Below are positions 42,774 to 51,896 of a stretch of DNA of 64,000 nt, piece by piece (position 1 is the stretch's first letter; every line of letters starts with the position of its first letter). The notes under the pieces are model-generated. The model was not told where the DNA came from, did not search any database, and worked only from the letters and a program-made list of their open reading frames with translations. The position numbers and the translations under genes were made by a program. Source of the DNA: Streptomyces albiflavescens (lineage in GTDB: Bacteria; Actinomycetota; Actinomycetes; Streptomycetales; Streptomycetaceae); contig NZ_BMMM01000011.1 in NCBI RefSeq assembly GCF_014645835.1, forward strand, positions 310,001 through 374,000. Direction: 5' to 3'.

Positions 42774-42794
42774 CCTGCCAAGTGCATTGGCAGG
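42774..42794. promoter_or_regulatory. Inverted repeat upstream of ylxP
   Basis: CCTGCCAA-GTGCA-TTGGCAGG, 8-bp arms, 36 bp before the ylxP start. It may be an operator for the ylxP-rbfA-truB unit. Regulator unknown. Confidence 0.4.
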
Positions 42795-42830
42795 CCATCT
42801 ATCCCGTACCGGCGGGACATCCGGTTACAC

Positions 42831-43124
42831 ATGTATGTGGGGACGCTGTCCTTCGACCTGCTCCTCGGCGACGTTCGCTCGCTCAAGGAGAAACGCTCTC
42901 TCGTCCGGCCGATCGTCGCCGAACTTCAGCGGAAGTACGCGGTGAGCGTGGCGGAGACGGGCAACCAGGACCTTCATCGCAGGGTCGAGATCGGCCTCGC
43001 GGTGGTCTCCGGAGACACCGAGCACCTCACCGACGTACTGGACCGGTGTGAACGGCTCGTAGCGGCACGACCGGAGGTGGAACTGCTCTCGGTGCGGCGC
43101 AGGCTCCACACAGACGAAGATTGA
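42831..43124 (+). CDS. ylxP: YlxP/DUF503 family protein
   Basis: 97 residues from the ATG at 42831 (MYVGTLSFDLLLGDVRSLKEKR). The DUF503 fold is small alpha/beta. The gene is regularly placed between infB and rbfA. Function is not well established; a ribosome or rRNA-related role is suggested by conserved position. Confidence 0.92.
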   Translation: MYVGTLSFDLLLGDVRSLKEKRSLVRPIVAELQRKYAVSVAETGNQDLHRRVEIGLAVVSGDTEHLTDVLDRCERLVAARPEVELLSVRRRLHTDED

Positions 43125-43157
43125 CGAAACAAGCAAGGCGAAGAAGGAGACGGACCA

Positions 43158-43607
43158 GTGGCCGACAACGCGCGGGCTAAGAGGCTGGCGGACCTCATCC
43201 GAGAGGTGGTGGCCCAGAAGCTGCAGCGCGGGATCAAGGACCCGCGGCTCGGTACGCACGTCACCATCACGGACACCCGGGTCACCGGGGACCTCCGGGA
43301 GGCGACCGTCTTCTACACCGTGTACGGGGACGACGAGGAGCGTGCGGCGGCCGCCGCGGGCCTGGAGAGCGCCAAGGGCGTGCTCCGCTCGGCGGTCGGC
43401 GCGGCGGCGGGCGTGAAGTTCACGCCGACGCTGACCTTCGTCGCGGACGCCCTGCCGGACACCGCCAAGACCATCGAGGACCTGCTCGACAAGGCGCGGG
43501 CCTCCGACGCCAAGGTGCGCGAGGTCTCGGCGGGCGCCACCTTCGCCGGTGACGCGGACCCGTACAAGAAGCCGGGCGAGGACGACGAGGGCGACGCCGC
43601 GGAATGA
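43158..43607 (+). CDS. rbfA: 30S ribosome-binding factor RbfA
   Basis: 149 residues, GTG start with AAGGAG upstream. Binds the 30S subunit during 16S rRNA 5'-end maturation. VAQKLQRGIKDPRLGTHVTI and REATVFYTVYGDDEER are typical. A charged acidic tail of ~25 residues follows the KH-like core. Overlaps truB by four bases. Confidence 0.95.
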   Translation: MADNARAKRLADLIREVVAQKLQRGIKDPRLGTHVTITDTRVTGDLREATVFYTVYGDDEERAAAAAGLESAKGVLRSAVGAAAGVKFTPTLTFVADALPDTAKTIEDLLDKARASDAKVREVSAGATFAGDADPYKKPGEDDEGDAAE

Positions 43608-44509
43608 CCCAGAAGCACACGACGCCCGACGGGCTTGTCATTGTCGACAAGCCGTCGGGCTTCACTTCGCACGACGTGGTCGCCAAGATGCGCGGGATCG
43701 CCAGGACCCGCCGCGTCGGACATGCCGGCACCCTCGACCCCATGGCGACGGGCGTACTCGTCCTCGGCGTCGAGAAGGCGACCAAGCTCCTCGGGCACCT
43801 CGCGCTCACCGAGAAGGAGTACCTGGGGACCATCAGGCTCGGGCAGAACACGCTGACCGACGACGCCGAGGGCGACATCACGTCGTCCACGGACGCGTCC
43901 GGCGTCAAGCGCGACGCCATCGACGCCGGGATCGCCAAGCTGACCGGCACCATCATGCAGGTGCCGTCCAAGGTCAGCGCCATCAAGATCGACGGCGTGC
44001 GCTCGTACAAGCGGGCGCGCGAGGGCGAGGACTTCGAGATCCCGGCCCGCCCGGTGACCATCTCGTCGTTCGCGGTGTACGACATCCGTGACGCCGTCGC
44101 CGAGGACGGCACACCGGTGCTGGACCTGGTCGTCTCCGTGGTCTGTTCCTCCGGGACGTACATCCGGGCGCTCGCCCGGGACCTGGGCGCGGACCTCGGC
44201 GTCGGTGGTCATCTCACCGCGCTGCGCCGTACCCGTGTCGGCCCGTACAAGCTCGACTCCGCGCGCACGCTCGACCAGCTCCAGGAGGAGCTGACCGTGA
44301 TGCCGATCGCGGAGGCCGCCGCGGCCGCGTTCCCGCGCTGGGACGTGGACGCCAGACGGTCCCGGTTGCTGCTCAACGGCGTGCGCCTGGAGATGCCCGA
44401 GGAGTACGCGGGCAAGGGTGCCGTGGCGGTCTTCGACGCCGAGGGGCGGTTCCTGGCGCTGGTCGAGGAGCAGAAGGGCAAGGCGAAGAGCCTGGCGGTG
44501 TTCGGCTGA
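43604..44509 (+). CDS. truB: tRNA pseudouridine-55 synthase
   Basis: 301 residues. Makes pseudouridine 55 in the T-loop of tRNAs. The catalytic aspartate is in VGHAGTLDPMATGVL; KEYLG, VSAIKIDGVRSYKRAR and CSSGTYIRALARDLG follow, with a PUA-like C-terminus. Overlaps rbfA by four bases; a terminator lies 33 bp downstream. Confidence 0.96.
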   Translation: MTQKHTTPDGLVIVDKPSGFTSHDVVAKMRGIARTRRVGHAGTLDPMATGVLVLGVEKATKLLGHLALTEKEYLGTIRLGQNTLTDDAEGDITSSTDASGVKRDAIDAGIAKLTGTIMQVPSKVSAIKIDGVRSYKRAREGEDFEIPARPVTISSFAVYDIRDAVAEDGTPVLDLVVSVVCSSGTYIRALARDLGADLGVGGHLTALRRTRVGPYKLDSARTLDQLQEELTVMPIAEAAAAAFPRWDVDARRSRLLLNGVRLEMPEEYAGKGAVAVFDAEGRFLALVEEQKGKAKSLAVFG

Positions 44510-44541
44510 CGCCGACCGCCTCCGGTTGCGCATCGTGCCGC

Positions 44542-44585
44542 CCGTGGAGCGGCGATCACGGGGTCTCGTGCCCGCCGCTCCACGG
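44542..44585 (+). terminator. Terminator after truB
   Basis: A perfect 13-bp stem CCGTGGAGCGGCG (44542-44554, right arm 44573-44585) whose 18-base loop can itself pair (CACGGGGTCTCGTG). Confidence 0.8.
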
Positions 44586-44763
44586 TCCCCCCTCGGTTCC
44601 CCCACCCAAGGGTGTATCCATCCGCCCTCGCCGATTCACCCCTTCGGGCAGGCGCTCGGAGTGAACCGAGGGAGCGGAAGGGGGCGCGTTCGCCACGCGA
44701 TCTGTTCCGCTGATCACCTCGCGCCTACCGTCGGAAACAGGAGTACGGCGGGGAGGTTCGAGC

Positions 44764-47700
44764 ATGGCGGGACGGGGCCCGCGGACCGGGGGCCGACAGG
44801 CGACCGACGATACCCGGGACGCACGAGACGAAGCCCTGGTACGCATTTGCGATCTGGCGGGGCGCCCGCGCGGCACGGGTTTCGTCGCCGACCACCACGG
44901 CACGGTGATCACCAGCCACGAGGCGGTCGACGGCCTGGCCCGCCTTGTCCTGCACGCCGCCGGCGACCGCACCTGCGTGGTGGCCGCCGACGCCGTCACG
45001 CCGCTGCCCGACGCCGATCTGGCTCTCGTACGTACCGAAGGTCTCGGTCTCGACCCGCTCCCCGTCACCGCGCGGGACCGTATCGCGACCGGCACGTACG
45101 TCCGGATCGCCGCGGGCGGCTGGCGCGAGGCACGTGTGCTCGGCGCGTCCGCCGTGACGTACACCGCCACCGACCGCTTCCATCTCCTGGGCGACGCCCT
45201 GGAGTTGGCGATCGGCACGGCGGGCGCGGATGCGCTCCGGCTGGGCGGCGGCGCGGCCGGGGGGCCGGTCCTCGACGCCTCGACCGGGGCGGTGCTGGGG
45301 GTTCTCGGCACCGCGCTGCTCCCACAAGCTCTCGGGGGCGGTCGAGCGGGGGAGACCCGCGTTCGACACCGGGCAGCGGGGTTCGCCGTCCCCCTGCGAG
45401 GTGTGCCGGGACCACTCGTCGAGCTGCTGGCCCGCAACGCGTCGACCGTGCCCGCGTACGGGGCCGATCTCAATCTGGCGGGCGTACTGGAGCTCACCGC
45501 GACCTCGGTGGGGTCGGACGGGCCGGGGGCGGCGACGTCACTGGGGTCCGGCGGCGCGCCATGCGGACCGGTCGAACGGCCCGACGCCGTCCGTGAGTTC
45601 GCCGCCTTCGAGCACGGCCGGGCCGCCGTCCTCGGGCTCGTCGGACCGCCCGGCAGCGGCCGTACGACGGAACTGGCGGCCCTCGCCGCCCGCCGCACCC
45701 GGGGCGCGCAACCGGCGCCCACCCTGTGGCTGCGCGGCGCCGACCTCCTCGCCACGGACACCTCCGTGGCGGACGCGGCGACGCGGGCGCTGGAGCGCGC
45801 GGGACGGATCGTGGCGGCCTCGCGGGACGCGGGCGCCGCCGCGGGGGAGGGGCGGGCCGCAGGGGCCGTGCCCTCCGATGTGCTGCCGCCGGGCAGGTAC
45901 GACGGTGAGCTGGGCGACATCGGGCCGGAGCGCCTGGCCCGGCTGGCACGGGATGCGGGACGGCCGTTGCTGCTGCTCCTCGACGGCCCCGAGGAGATGC
46001 CGCCCGCCCTTGCCCACCGGCTGCCCGAGTGGACCGCCGGGACGGCCGCATGGCTGCGGGAGACCGGCGCGCGGCTCGTTGTCGGGTGCCGGGCCGAGTA
46101 CTGGGAGCAGGCGGGGGCCGCGTTCCCGGGGGAGTTGCTGCACGGGCCCGAGGCCGGCCCGGACTTCTTGATTCCGCCCTGCGTGTGGATGGGAGACCTC
46201 ACCGAGGGGGAGGCACGGCGGGCCCGGTCGCGCGCCGGGATCCCTGAGGACGCGCTGGTGGCGGCCGATGAGCGACACCCCCTGACACTGCGGCTGCTCG
46301 CCGAGGTGCGGGCCGCGCTGCCGGACGCCCCCGCCGGGCGGCTCGACCGGGACGACGTCTTCGCCGCGTACCTGGACCTGATGTGCCTGCGCGTCGCGGT
46401 CCGGCTCGCCGCGACGAACGGGCTGCGGGGCACCGCCGTACGGCGGCTCGCCGCCCAGGTCTCAGGTCAGGTGCACGAGGCCGCGCGGCGCTGTCTGGGC
46501 CCCGGGCAGGGCGAGCTGGACCGCGCGTCCTTCGAAGCCGTGTTTCCGTGGGGCGCCGCCCCGCGACGCCGCCTCTCCGGCACCAACGGCTGGGCCTCCG
46601 CCGTCCTCACCGAAGGCCTCCTCGCCCCCGCCGGCAACGGCTACCGCTTCGCCCACGAGGAACTCGCCGACTGGATTCAGGGCACCCATCTCGACCTGGA
46701 CGCGGCACTGCACGCGTTGGTCCACCGGGGGCGGGCGGCTGCGCCGAGTGCGGGGGCCCCGGGGACGGCCGGCTCGCGGCGGCGGCGGTCCCGGTCCGCG
46801 TCCACGTCCGCACAGGCCCACGCCCTGGCCGTCCCCCGGCACCGCATCGGACCCGTCGTCGAGACCCTGCTCCTGCTGGCCCGTCAACAGGGCACCGCCG
46901 AGCTGGCCCTCCGTCTGGAGGACCTGGTCGACGCCGTGGACGACCTGCTGCCGGAGGCGCCGGGCCCCCTCAGCGACCCCGTCTGGTGGGCCACCCACCT
47001 CTGCGCGGACGTCCTGCGGCGTGTGCCCGACGCGACGCCCTACATCGGTGTCCTGCGGCTGCTCGCCGAGCGGATCGTGCGGTGGCGGGAGCACGGCAGG
47101 GGCGTACCGGGGGAGTTCGGACCCTCCTTCTGGGAGGCGCTGCACCTGCCGGAGAGCGAACGACTCGACCTGCTGAGGCGCCTGGTGATCGCGGACGAGG
47201 CGCGGCACACGGCGGACGTGGGAGACGAGACCGGCGGCGCCGGTTCGCCCCGGGTCCCCGAACCACGTACGCCGCACCAGTCCAGGACCTCGGGCACGGA
47301 CGCACTTCATACGGGAGCGGCGGACCCACTTCGTACGGGAGCGGCGGATCCACTCCGTACAGGTGTGACGGACCCATTCCGTGGCGGACCGGCGGGCCGG
47401 TTCCGTATGGGTGCGGGGGACCAACTCAGGTCCGGAGCTACGGACCCGCACCGTACATTGGCGGCGGACCCGCTCCGTGCCGGAGCAGCGGACCGCCTCC
47501 GTGCCGGGGAGCGTGCCGCCAGTACCCCCACCGCCCCCCGCTACCTGGACGCCGTGGCCCGTCTCCTCGTCGCCGAGCCCGCGGCCGTCCAGCTCCACCT
47601 CACCCGCTGGTTCGACGACGAGCGTCCCCTCCCCGCGACGCCGCACGCGACCGTGGCGACGGCCGCACAGGCGTTGCTGTACGCACATCGGCGGCGGGCG

Positions 47701-48747
47701 CTCGACGACCTGGCGGAGGCGCTGGTCGGCAGTGCGCACCGGCGCGGCGACGAGCTGCTCGCCGTGCTCGCCGAGGAGGAGCCGTCGGCCGTGTGCCGGG
47801 CGGTCGACCGATGGGCGCACGACGAACGGCCGGCGCGGCGGGTGGCAGCGGTGGCGTACGGATTGCGGGCGGCACCGTTCGCGCGGACCGAGGCCGACCG
47901 CGAGCTGCTGCGTTACGCGGCGCTCGCCCTGCTGGCCCGCCCCGGCGACTGCACGCTGCACGGCGGAGCGCTCGGTCTGCTCGTACGGGATCCGTGGACG
48001 CGAGCGCGATACCTGCCCCAGGCTCTGGAACGCTTCTCGTCCGGTGACCCACAGCTGCCTCCGAGCGCCCTGGTCGCCGCGCTCACCACCCATCCGGACC
48101 AGGTGCTGGCCGCCTTCCGGACCCGGCTGCGGCAGCCCGGCCCCGGCACCAGCCAGGTGCTGCTTACCCTCGCCGATGTCACCACGCCCGCCCTCGCCCG
48201 TCATGTCGCCACGATGGTGAGGGAGGTCGTGGAGCTGCGCCCCGAGGCCGCCGCGCACGTGGCCGCGTATGTGGATCGACGCCTCGAATATGGCCTCACC
48301 ACGCGGGCGGTGCTCTTTCCGCTGGTCAGCGGTCTGCTGGAGGGCTGTCCCGCACCGGTGCGGGCGGAGCTCGCGGCCGTCCTGGCGGCGCCGGGCAGCC
48401 GCGCGTCGCGCCCGCTGCGGCGCGAGCTGCTGGATCTGCTCCTCGCGCACGAGCGGGACCCGGCGGTCCTCGACACCCTTCTCCGGGCCTTCGCGGACGG
48501 CGCGGTGCGCAGGGGTGAGGAGCCGACCCGCGAACTGGTGCACCGCACGGGCCTCCTCCTGGTCCGCACCCCGGCCGGAGCCACCCGCTTCGACCGCGGT
48601 CTGGTGGAGCTGGCCCGCCACGTTCCTGGCTTCGCGATCATGGTGGCCCGCTGGCTGACCGGCGCCCCCGAGGAGTGGGCCGGAGTGGTGGGTCCGAGCA
48701 CCCGGCGCATGATCGAGAACCTGGCTGGGGTGCGGGTACCCGCCTGA
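44764..48747 (+). CDS. Large protein: degraded trypsin-like domain fused to P-loop NTPase and helical repeats
   Basis: 1327 residues. Residues ~20-215 have a trypsin/HtrA fold with His in VITSHEAV (H52) and Asp in DADLALV (D85), but the serine motif GNSGGP reads GAAGGPVLD, with Ala165 at the serine position, so proteolysis is not expected. A P-loop follows (GLVGPPGSGRTTEL, about 290-303) with Walker B LLLLLDGPEE near 400, resembling STAND/NACHT-type NTPases. The remaining ~800 residues are helical, possibly HEAT-like, interrupted at ~845-915 by eight-residue repeats. No signal or membrane span, so probably cytoplasmic. Function unknown. Its place between truB and ribF is not explained by translation. 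Confidence 0.8.
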   Translation: MAGRGPRTGGRQATDDTRDARDEALVRICDLAGRPRGTGFVADHHGTVITSHEAVDGLARLVLHAAGDRTCVVAADAVTPLPDADLALVRTEGLGLDPLPVTARDRIATGTYVRIAAGGWREARVLGASAVTYTATDRFHLLGDALELAIGTAGADALRLGGGAAGGPVLDASTGAVLGVLGTALLPQALGGGRAGETRVRHRAAGFAVPLRGVPGPLVELLARNASTVPAYGADLNLAGVLELTATSVGSDGPGAATSLGSGGAPCGPVERPDAVREFAAFEHGRAAVLGLVGPPGSGRTTELAALAARRTRGAQPAPTLWLRGADLLATDTSVADAATRALERAGRIVAASRDAGAAAGEGRAAGAVPSDVLPPGRYDGELGDIGPERLARLARDAGRPLLLLLDGPEEMPPALAHRLPEWTAGTAAWLRETGARLVVGCRAEYWEQAGAAFPGELLHGPEAGPDFLIPPCVWMGDLTEGEARRARSRAGIPEDALVAADERHPLTLRLLAEVRAALPDAPAGRLDRDDVFAAYLDLMCLRVAVRLAATNGLRGTAVRRLAAQVSGQVHEAARRCLGPGQGELDRASFEAVFPWGAAPRRRLSGTNGWASAVLTEGLLAPAGNGYRFAHEELADWIQGTHLDLDAALHALVHRGRAAAPSAGAPGTAGSRRRRSRSASTSAQAHALAVPRHRIGPVVETLLLLARQQGTAELALRLEDLVDAVDDLLPEAPGPLSDPVWWATHLCADVLRRVPDATPYIGVLRLLAERIVRWREHGRGVPGEFGPSFWEALHLPESERLDLLRRLVIADEARHTADVGDETGGAGSPRVPEPRTPHQSRTSGTDALHTGAADPLRTGAADPLRTGVTDPFRGGPAGRFRMGAGDQLRSGATDPHRTLAADPLRAGAADRLRAGERAASTPTAPRYLDAVARLLVAEPAAVQLHLTRWFDDERPLPATPHATVATAAQALLYAHRRRALDDLAEALVGSAHRRGDELLAVLAEEEPSAVCRAVDRWAHDERPARRVAAVAYGLRAAPFARTEADRELLRYAALALLARPGDCTLHGGALGLLVRDPWTRARYLPQALERFSSGDPQLPPSALVAALTTHPDQVLAAFRTRLRQPGPGTSQVLLTLADVTTPALARHVATMVREVVELRPEAAAHVAAYVDRRLEYGLTTRAVLFPLVSGLLEGCPAPVRAELAAVLAAPGSRASRPLRRELLDLLLAHERDPAVLDTLLRAFADGAVRRGEEPTRELVHRTGLLLVRTPAGATRFDRGLVELARHVPGFAIMVARWLTGAPEEWAGVVGPSTRRMIENLAGVRVPA
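47307..47510 (+). repeat. Tandem 24-bp coding repeat
   Basis: Eight-residue units of the type TGAADPLR / TGVTDPFR / SGATDPHR recur about eight times inside the 1327-residue protein. The DNA units are degenerate, so the repeat is kept at protein level better than as DNA. Confidence 0.8.
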
Positions 48748-48876
48748 CTCCACGCCCCGGCCACTGCGGGATGCGTCACAGCTCGATGCCGATGCAAGCC
48801 GAGCGCACGCGGCATGGCACCCTTAGAGCTGCGAATGAGGCAATCACAGACACGGGTTCGACAAGGAGCGGTCACA

Positions 48877-49830
48877 GTGCAGCGCTGGCGTGGCTTGGAG
48901 GACATCCCCGAGGACTGGGGGCGCAGCGTCGTCACCATCGGTTCCTACGACGGGGTGCACCGCGGGCACCAGCTGATCATCCGGCACGCCGTGGATCGCG
49001 CCCGCGAGCTGGGCGTGCCCTCCGTGATCGTCACCTTCGACCCGCACCCCAGTGAGGTCGTGCGCCCCGGCAGCCACCCGCCGCTGCTCGCGCCGCACCA
49101 CCGCCGCGCCGAACTGATGGCCGAACTGGGCGTGGACGCGCTGCTCATCCTCCCCTTCACCACCGAGTTCTCGAAGCTGTCGCCCGCCGACTTCGTGGCC
49201 AAGGTCCTCGTCGACAAGCTGCACGCCAAGGCCGTGGTCGAAGGCCCGAACTTCCGCTTCGGTCACAGGGCCGCCGGCAACGTCGACTTCCTGCGCGAGC
49301 AGGGGGAGACGTACGACTTCGAGGTCGAGGTCGTCGATCTGTATGTGACGGGTGAGGCGGGCGGCGGCGAGCCCTTCTCCTCGACCCTGACCCGGCGGCT
49401 CGTCGCCGAGGGCGATGTCGAGGGCGCGCGCGAGATCCTCGGGCGCCCGCACCGCGTCGAGGGCATCGTCGTACGCGGCGCCCAGCGCGGCCGTGAGCTC
49501 GGCTTCCCGACGGCGAACGTCGAGACCCTCCCGCACACCGCCATCCCCGCGGACGGTGTCTACGCCGGCTGGCTGCACGTCGAGGGCGAGGCGATGCCCG
49601 CCGCGATCTCCGTCGGCACGAACCCGCAGTTCGACGGCACCGAGCGCACCGTCGAGGCGTATGCCATCGACCGCGTCGGCCTCGACCTGTACGGCCTGCA
49701 CGTCGCCGTCGACTTCCTCGCCTACGTCCGGGGCATGGCCAAGTTCGACTCCATCGAGGCGCTGCTGGAGGCCATCGCGGACGACGTGAAGCGGTCGCGC
49801 GAGCTGATCGAGGCGTACGACGGGGAGTAG
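48877..49830 (+). CDS. ribF: Bifunctional riboflavin kinase/FAD synthetase
   Basis: 317 residues from the GTG at 48877, which has AAGGAG 8 bp upstream. The N-terminal adenylyltransferase has TIGSYDGVHRGHQLI and VTFDPHP; the C-terminal flavokinase has GRPHRVEGIV, RGRELGFPTAN and DGVYAG. Makes FMN and then FAD. Normal length. Confidence 0.96.
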   Translation: MQRWRGLEDIPEDWGRSVVTIGSYDGVHRGHQLIIRHAVDRARELGVPSVIVTFDPHPSEVVRPGSHPPLLAPHHRRAELMAELGVDALLILPFTTEFSKLSPADFVAKVLVDKLHAKAVVEGPNFRFGHRAAGNVDFLREQGETYDFEVEVVDLYVTGEAGGGEPFSSTLTRRLVAEGDVEGAREILGRPHRVEGIVVRGAQRGRELGFPTANVETLPHTAIPADGVYAGWLHVEGEAMPAAISVGTNPQFDGTERTVEAYAIDRVGLDLYGLHVAVDFLAYVRGMAKFDSIEALLEAIADDVKRSRELIEAYDGE

Positions 49831-49846
49831 TCCTCCGTACGTGGAG

Positions 49847-49882
49847 GGGGCGCCCGGTGGTGGTGACAGCACCGGGCGCCCC
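49847..49882. terminator. Bidirectional terminator between ribF and the peptide transporter operon
   Basis: A perfect 13-bp stem GGGGCGCCCGGTG (49847-49859; right arm 49870-49882). The adjacent 22-bp direct repeat (49883-49904 and 49907-49928, two mismatches) duplicates the last codons of the ATPase gene. Confidence 0.8.
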
Positions 49883-49908
49883 TCTTACGTGGCGACCTGC
49901 GCCCTCTC

Positions 49909-50922
49909 TTAGGTGGTGACCTGCGCCCTCGCCCAGTGGCACGCCACCTGCGTCCCGCCGCCCCCGCCGAGCACCTCCAGGTCCTTGCTTCGGCACGCGT
50001 CCGCGACACCCGCCCGTTCCGCCTCCCCGCTCGCGAGGATCTGGCAGCGGGCGTGGAAGCGGCAACCGGACGGGATGCGGGACGGGTCCGGGGGTTCGCC
50101 GGTCAGGACGACCGGATCGCCCGGGGCTTCGGGAAGGACGGACAACAGGGCCTGGGTGTACGGGTGTCGGGGTGCCGTCAGGACCTGCTCGACCTCGCCC
50201 GTCTCCACGATCCGGCCGAGGTACATCACCGCGACGCGGTCGGCGATGTTCCAGGCCAGGCCCAGGTCGTGGGTCACCACCAGCGCGGACAGGCCGAGCT
50301 CGGTGCGCAGCCGCAGGAGCAGGGCGAGGATCTCGCCGCGTACCGATGCGTCGAGGGAGGCCACCGGTTCGTCGGCGACGATGAGTTCGGGTTCCAGGAC
50401 GAGCGCGCCCGCGATGACGACGCGCTGGCGCTGGCCGCCGGACAGCTCGTGCGGATAGCGGAGGAAGAAACGCTCCGGAGGGCGCAGTCCGGCCCGGGAG
50501 AGGGCCTCAGCCACCGCCGCCCTCTCGTCGCCGCCGTACCCGTGGATGCGCAGCCCCTCGGCCACCGCGTCGTACACCGTGTGCCGGGGGTTGAGCGAGC
50601 CGCTCGGGTCCTGAAGGACCAGCTGGACGCGCTTGCGGTACGCCTTCAGAGCGCGCGAGGAGTAGTCGAGCGGCTTGCCGTCGAAGGTGACACGGCCGCC
50701 GGTCGCCGGGACGAGTCCGAGGAGGGAGCGCGCGAGCGTCGTCTTGCCGCAGCCCGACTCGCCGACCAGGGCGACGATCTCGCCGGGCCGGATGTCGAGG
50801 TCGACGCCGTCGACGGCACGGGCCCGGGCGGCGCCGTGACGGCCGGGGAAGGTGACGTGCAGTCCCTCGGCGCTCAGGAGCGGCGGTGTCCCCTCGGCGC
50901 CGAGAAGCGGTGGTGTCGTCAT
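49909..50922 (-). CDS. Peptide/nickel ABC transporter ATPase, DppF/OppF-type
   Basis: 337 residues from the ATG at 50922, with GAGGAG upstream; overlaps the preceding gene by four bases. Walker A GESGCGKTT, signature LSGGQRQRV, Walker B LIVADEPVASLD and the oligopeptide-type C-terminal (CRFHARCQILASGEAERAGV) are present. Works with the DppD-type ATPase as a pair. Last gene of the operon. Confidence 0.95.
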   Translation of the reverse strand: MTTPPLLGAEGTPPLLSAEGLHVTFPGRHGAARARAVDGVDLDIRPGEIVALVGESGCGKTTLARSLLGLVPATGGRVTFDGKPLDYSSRALKAYRKRVQLVLQDPSGSLNPRHTVYDAVAEGLRIHGYGGDERAAVAEALSRAGLRPPERFFLRYPHELSGGQRQRVVIAGALVLEPELIVADEPVASLDASVRGEILALLLRLRTELGLSALVVTHDLGLAWNIADRVAVMYLGRIVETGEVEQVLTAPRHPYTQALLSVLPEAPGDPVVLTGEPPDPSRIPSGCRFHARCQILASGEAERAGVADACRSKDLEVLGGGGGTQVACHWARAQVTT

Positions 50923-51896
50923 ACGGTGCTCCTCGCGTCCGGGACCGGGGCCCCTACATGCACACAGGCCGCCCACCGTGCCGCTCCCGCGTCCCGCAGC
51001 GACTGGTCCTCCGTCGCGCACGACTCCAGCGCCACCGGACACCGTGGGTGGAACGTACAGCCGGACGGCAGTGCCGACGGATCCGGCGGGTCGCCCGGCA
51101 GCCCGCGCGGCGCGAAGCGCGACGCCGTGTCGCCGATGCGCGGAAAGGCGGCCGACAGGGCCTTGCCGTAAGGGTGTTGGGCATCCTCGTACACCTGTTG
51201 GGCAGGACCCTCCTCGACGACACGGCCCGCGTACATCACCGCGAGCCGGTCGCAGGTGTCGGCAAGGACCGCGAGGTCATGACTGATCATCACGAGGCCC
51301 AGCTCCTGCTCGCTGACGAGCTGTTCGATCAGCCGGAGGATCTGCGCCTGGATCATCACGTCGAGCGCCGTGGTCGGTTCGTCGGCGATGACCAGCTGCG
51401 GGTCGCAGGCCAGTGCCATGGCGATCATGACGCGTTGGCGCTGGCCGCCGGAGAGTTCGTGCGGATAGGCGTCCGCGCGGGCGGCGGGCAGGCCGACGTG
51501 TTCGAGCAGCTCGCCGGTCTTCTTCCTCGCGCCCGCCGGGGTCGCCTTCCTGTGCAGCAGGATCGGCTCGGCGATCTGGTCGCCGATGCGGTGCACGGCG
51601 TTCAGTGAGTGCATCGCGCCCTGGAAGACGATCGAGGCGCCGGCCCAGCGCACCGCCCGTACGCGCCCCCACTTCATCTTGAGCACGTCCTCGCCGTCGA
51701 GCAGGATCTCTCCGCTCGTGCGCGTGCCCGCGGGCAGCAGCCGCAGCAGCGCGAGCGCCAGCGTGGACTTGCCGCAGCCGGACTCGCCGGCGATGCCGAG
51801 CTTCTGGCCCGCGTCGAGCGAGAGGTTCACGCCGCGAACGGCGGCTGCTCCGCCGGCGTACGTCACTTCGAGGTTTCTGACCTCCAGGAGCGTCAA
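50919..51896 (-). CDS. Peptide/nickel ABC transporter ATPase, DppD/OppD-type
   Basis: 325 residues if the TTG at 51896 is used, which overlaps the permease stop (TTGA); no ATG/GTG lies nearer the first strand LLEVRNLEVTY. Walker A GESGCGKST, signature LSGGQRQRV, Walker B LVIADEPTTALD, and the C-terminal CTFHPRCPVALESC motif of peptide transporters. Forms the ATPase pair with the next gene product. Confidence 0.93.
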   Translation of the reverse strand: MTLLEVRNLEVTYAGGAAAVRGVNLSLDAGQKLGIAGESGCGKSTLALALLRLLPAGTRTSGEILLDGEDVLKMKWGRVRAVRWAGASIVFQGAMHSLNAVHRIGDQIAEPILLHRKATPAGARKKTGELLEHVGLPAARADAYPHELSGGQRQRVMIAMALACDPQLVIADEPTTALDVMIQAQILRLIEQLVSEQELGLVMISHDLAVLADTCDRLAVMYAGRVVEEGPAQQVYEDAQHPYGKALSAAFPRIGDTASRFAPRGLPGDPPDPSALPSGCTFHPRCPVALESCATEDQSLRDAGAARWAACVHVGAPVPDARSTV

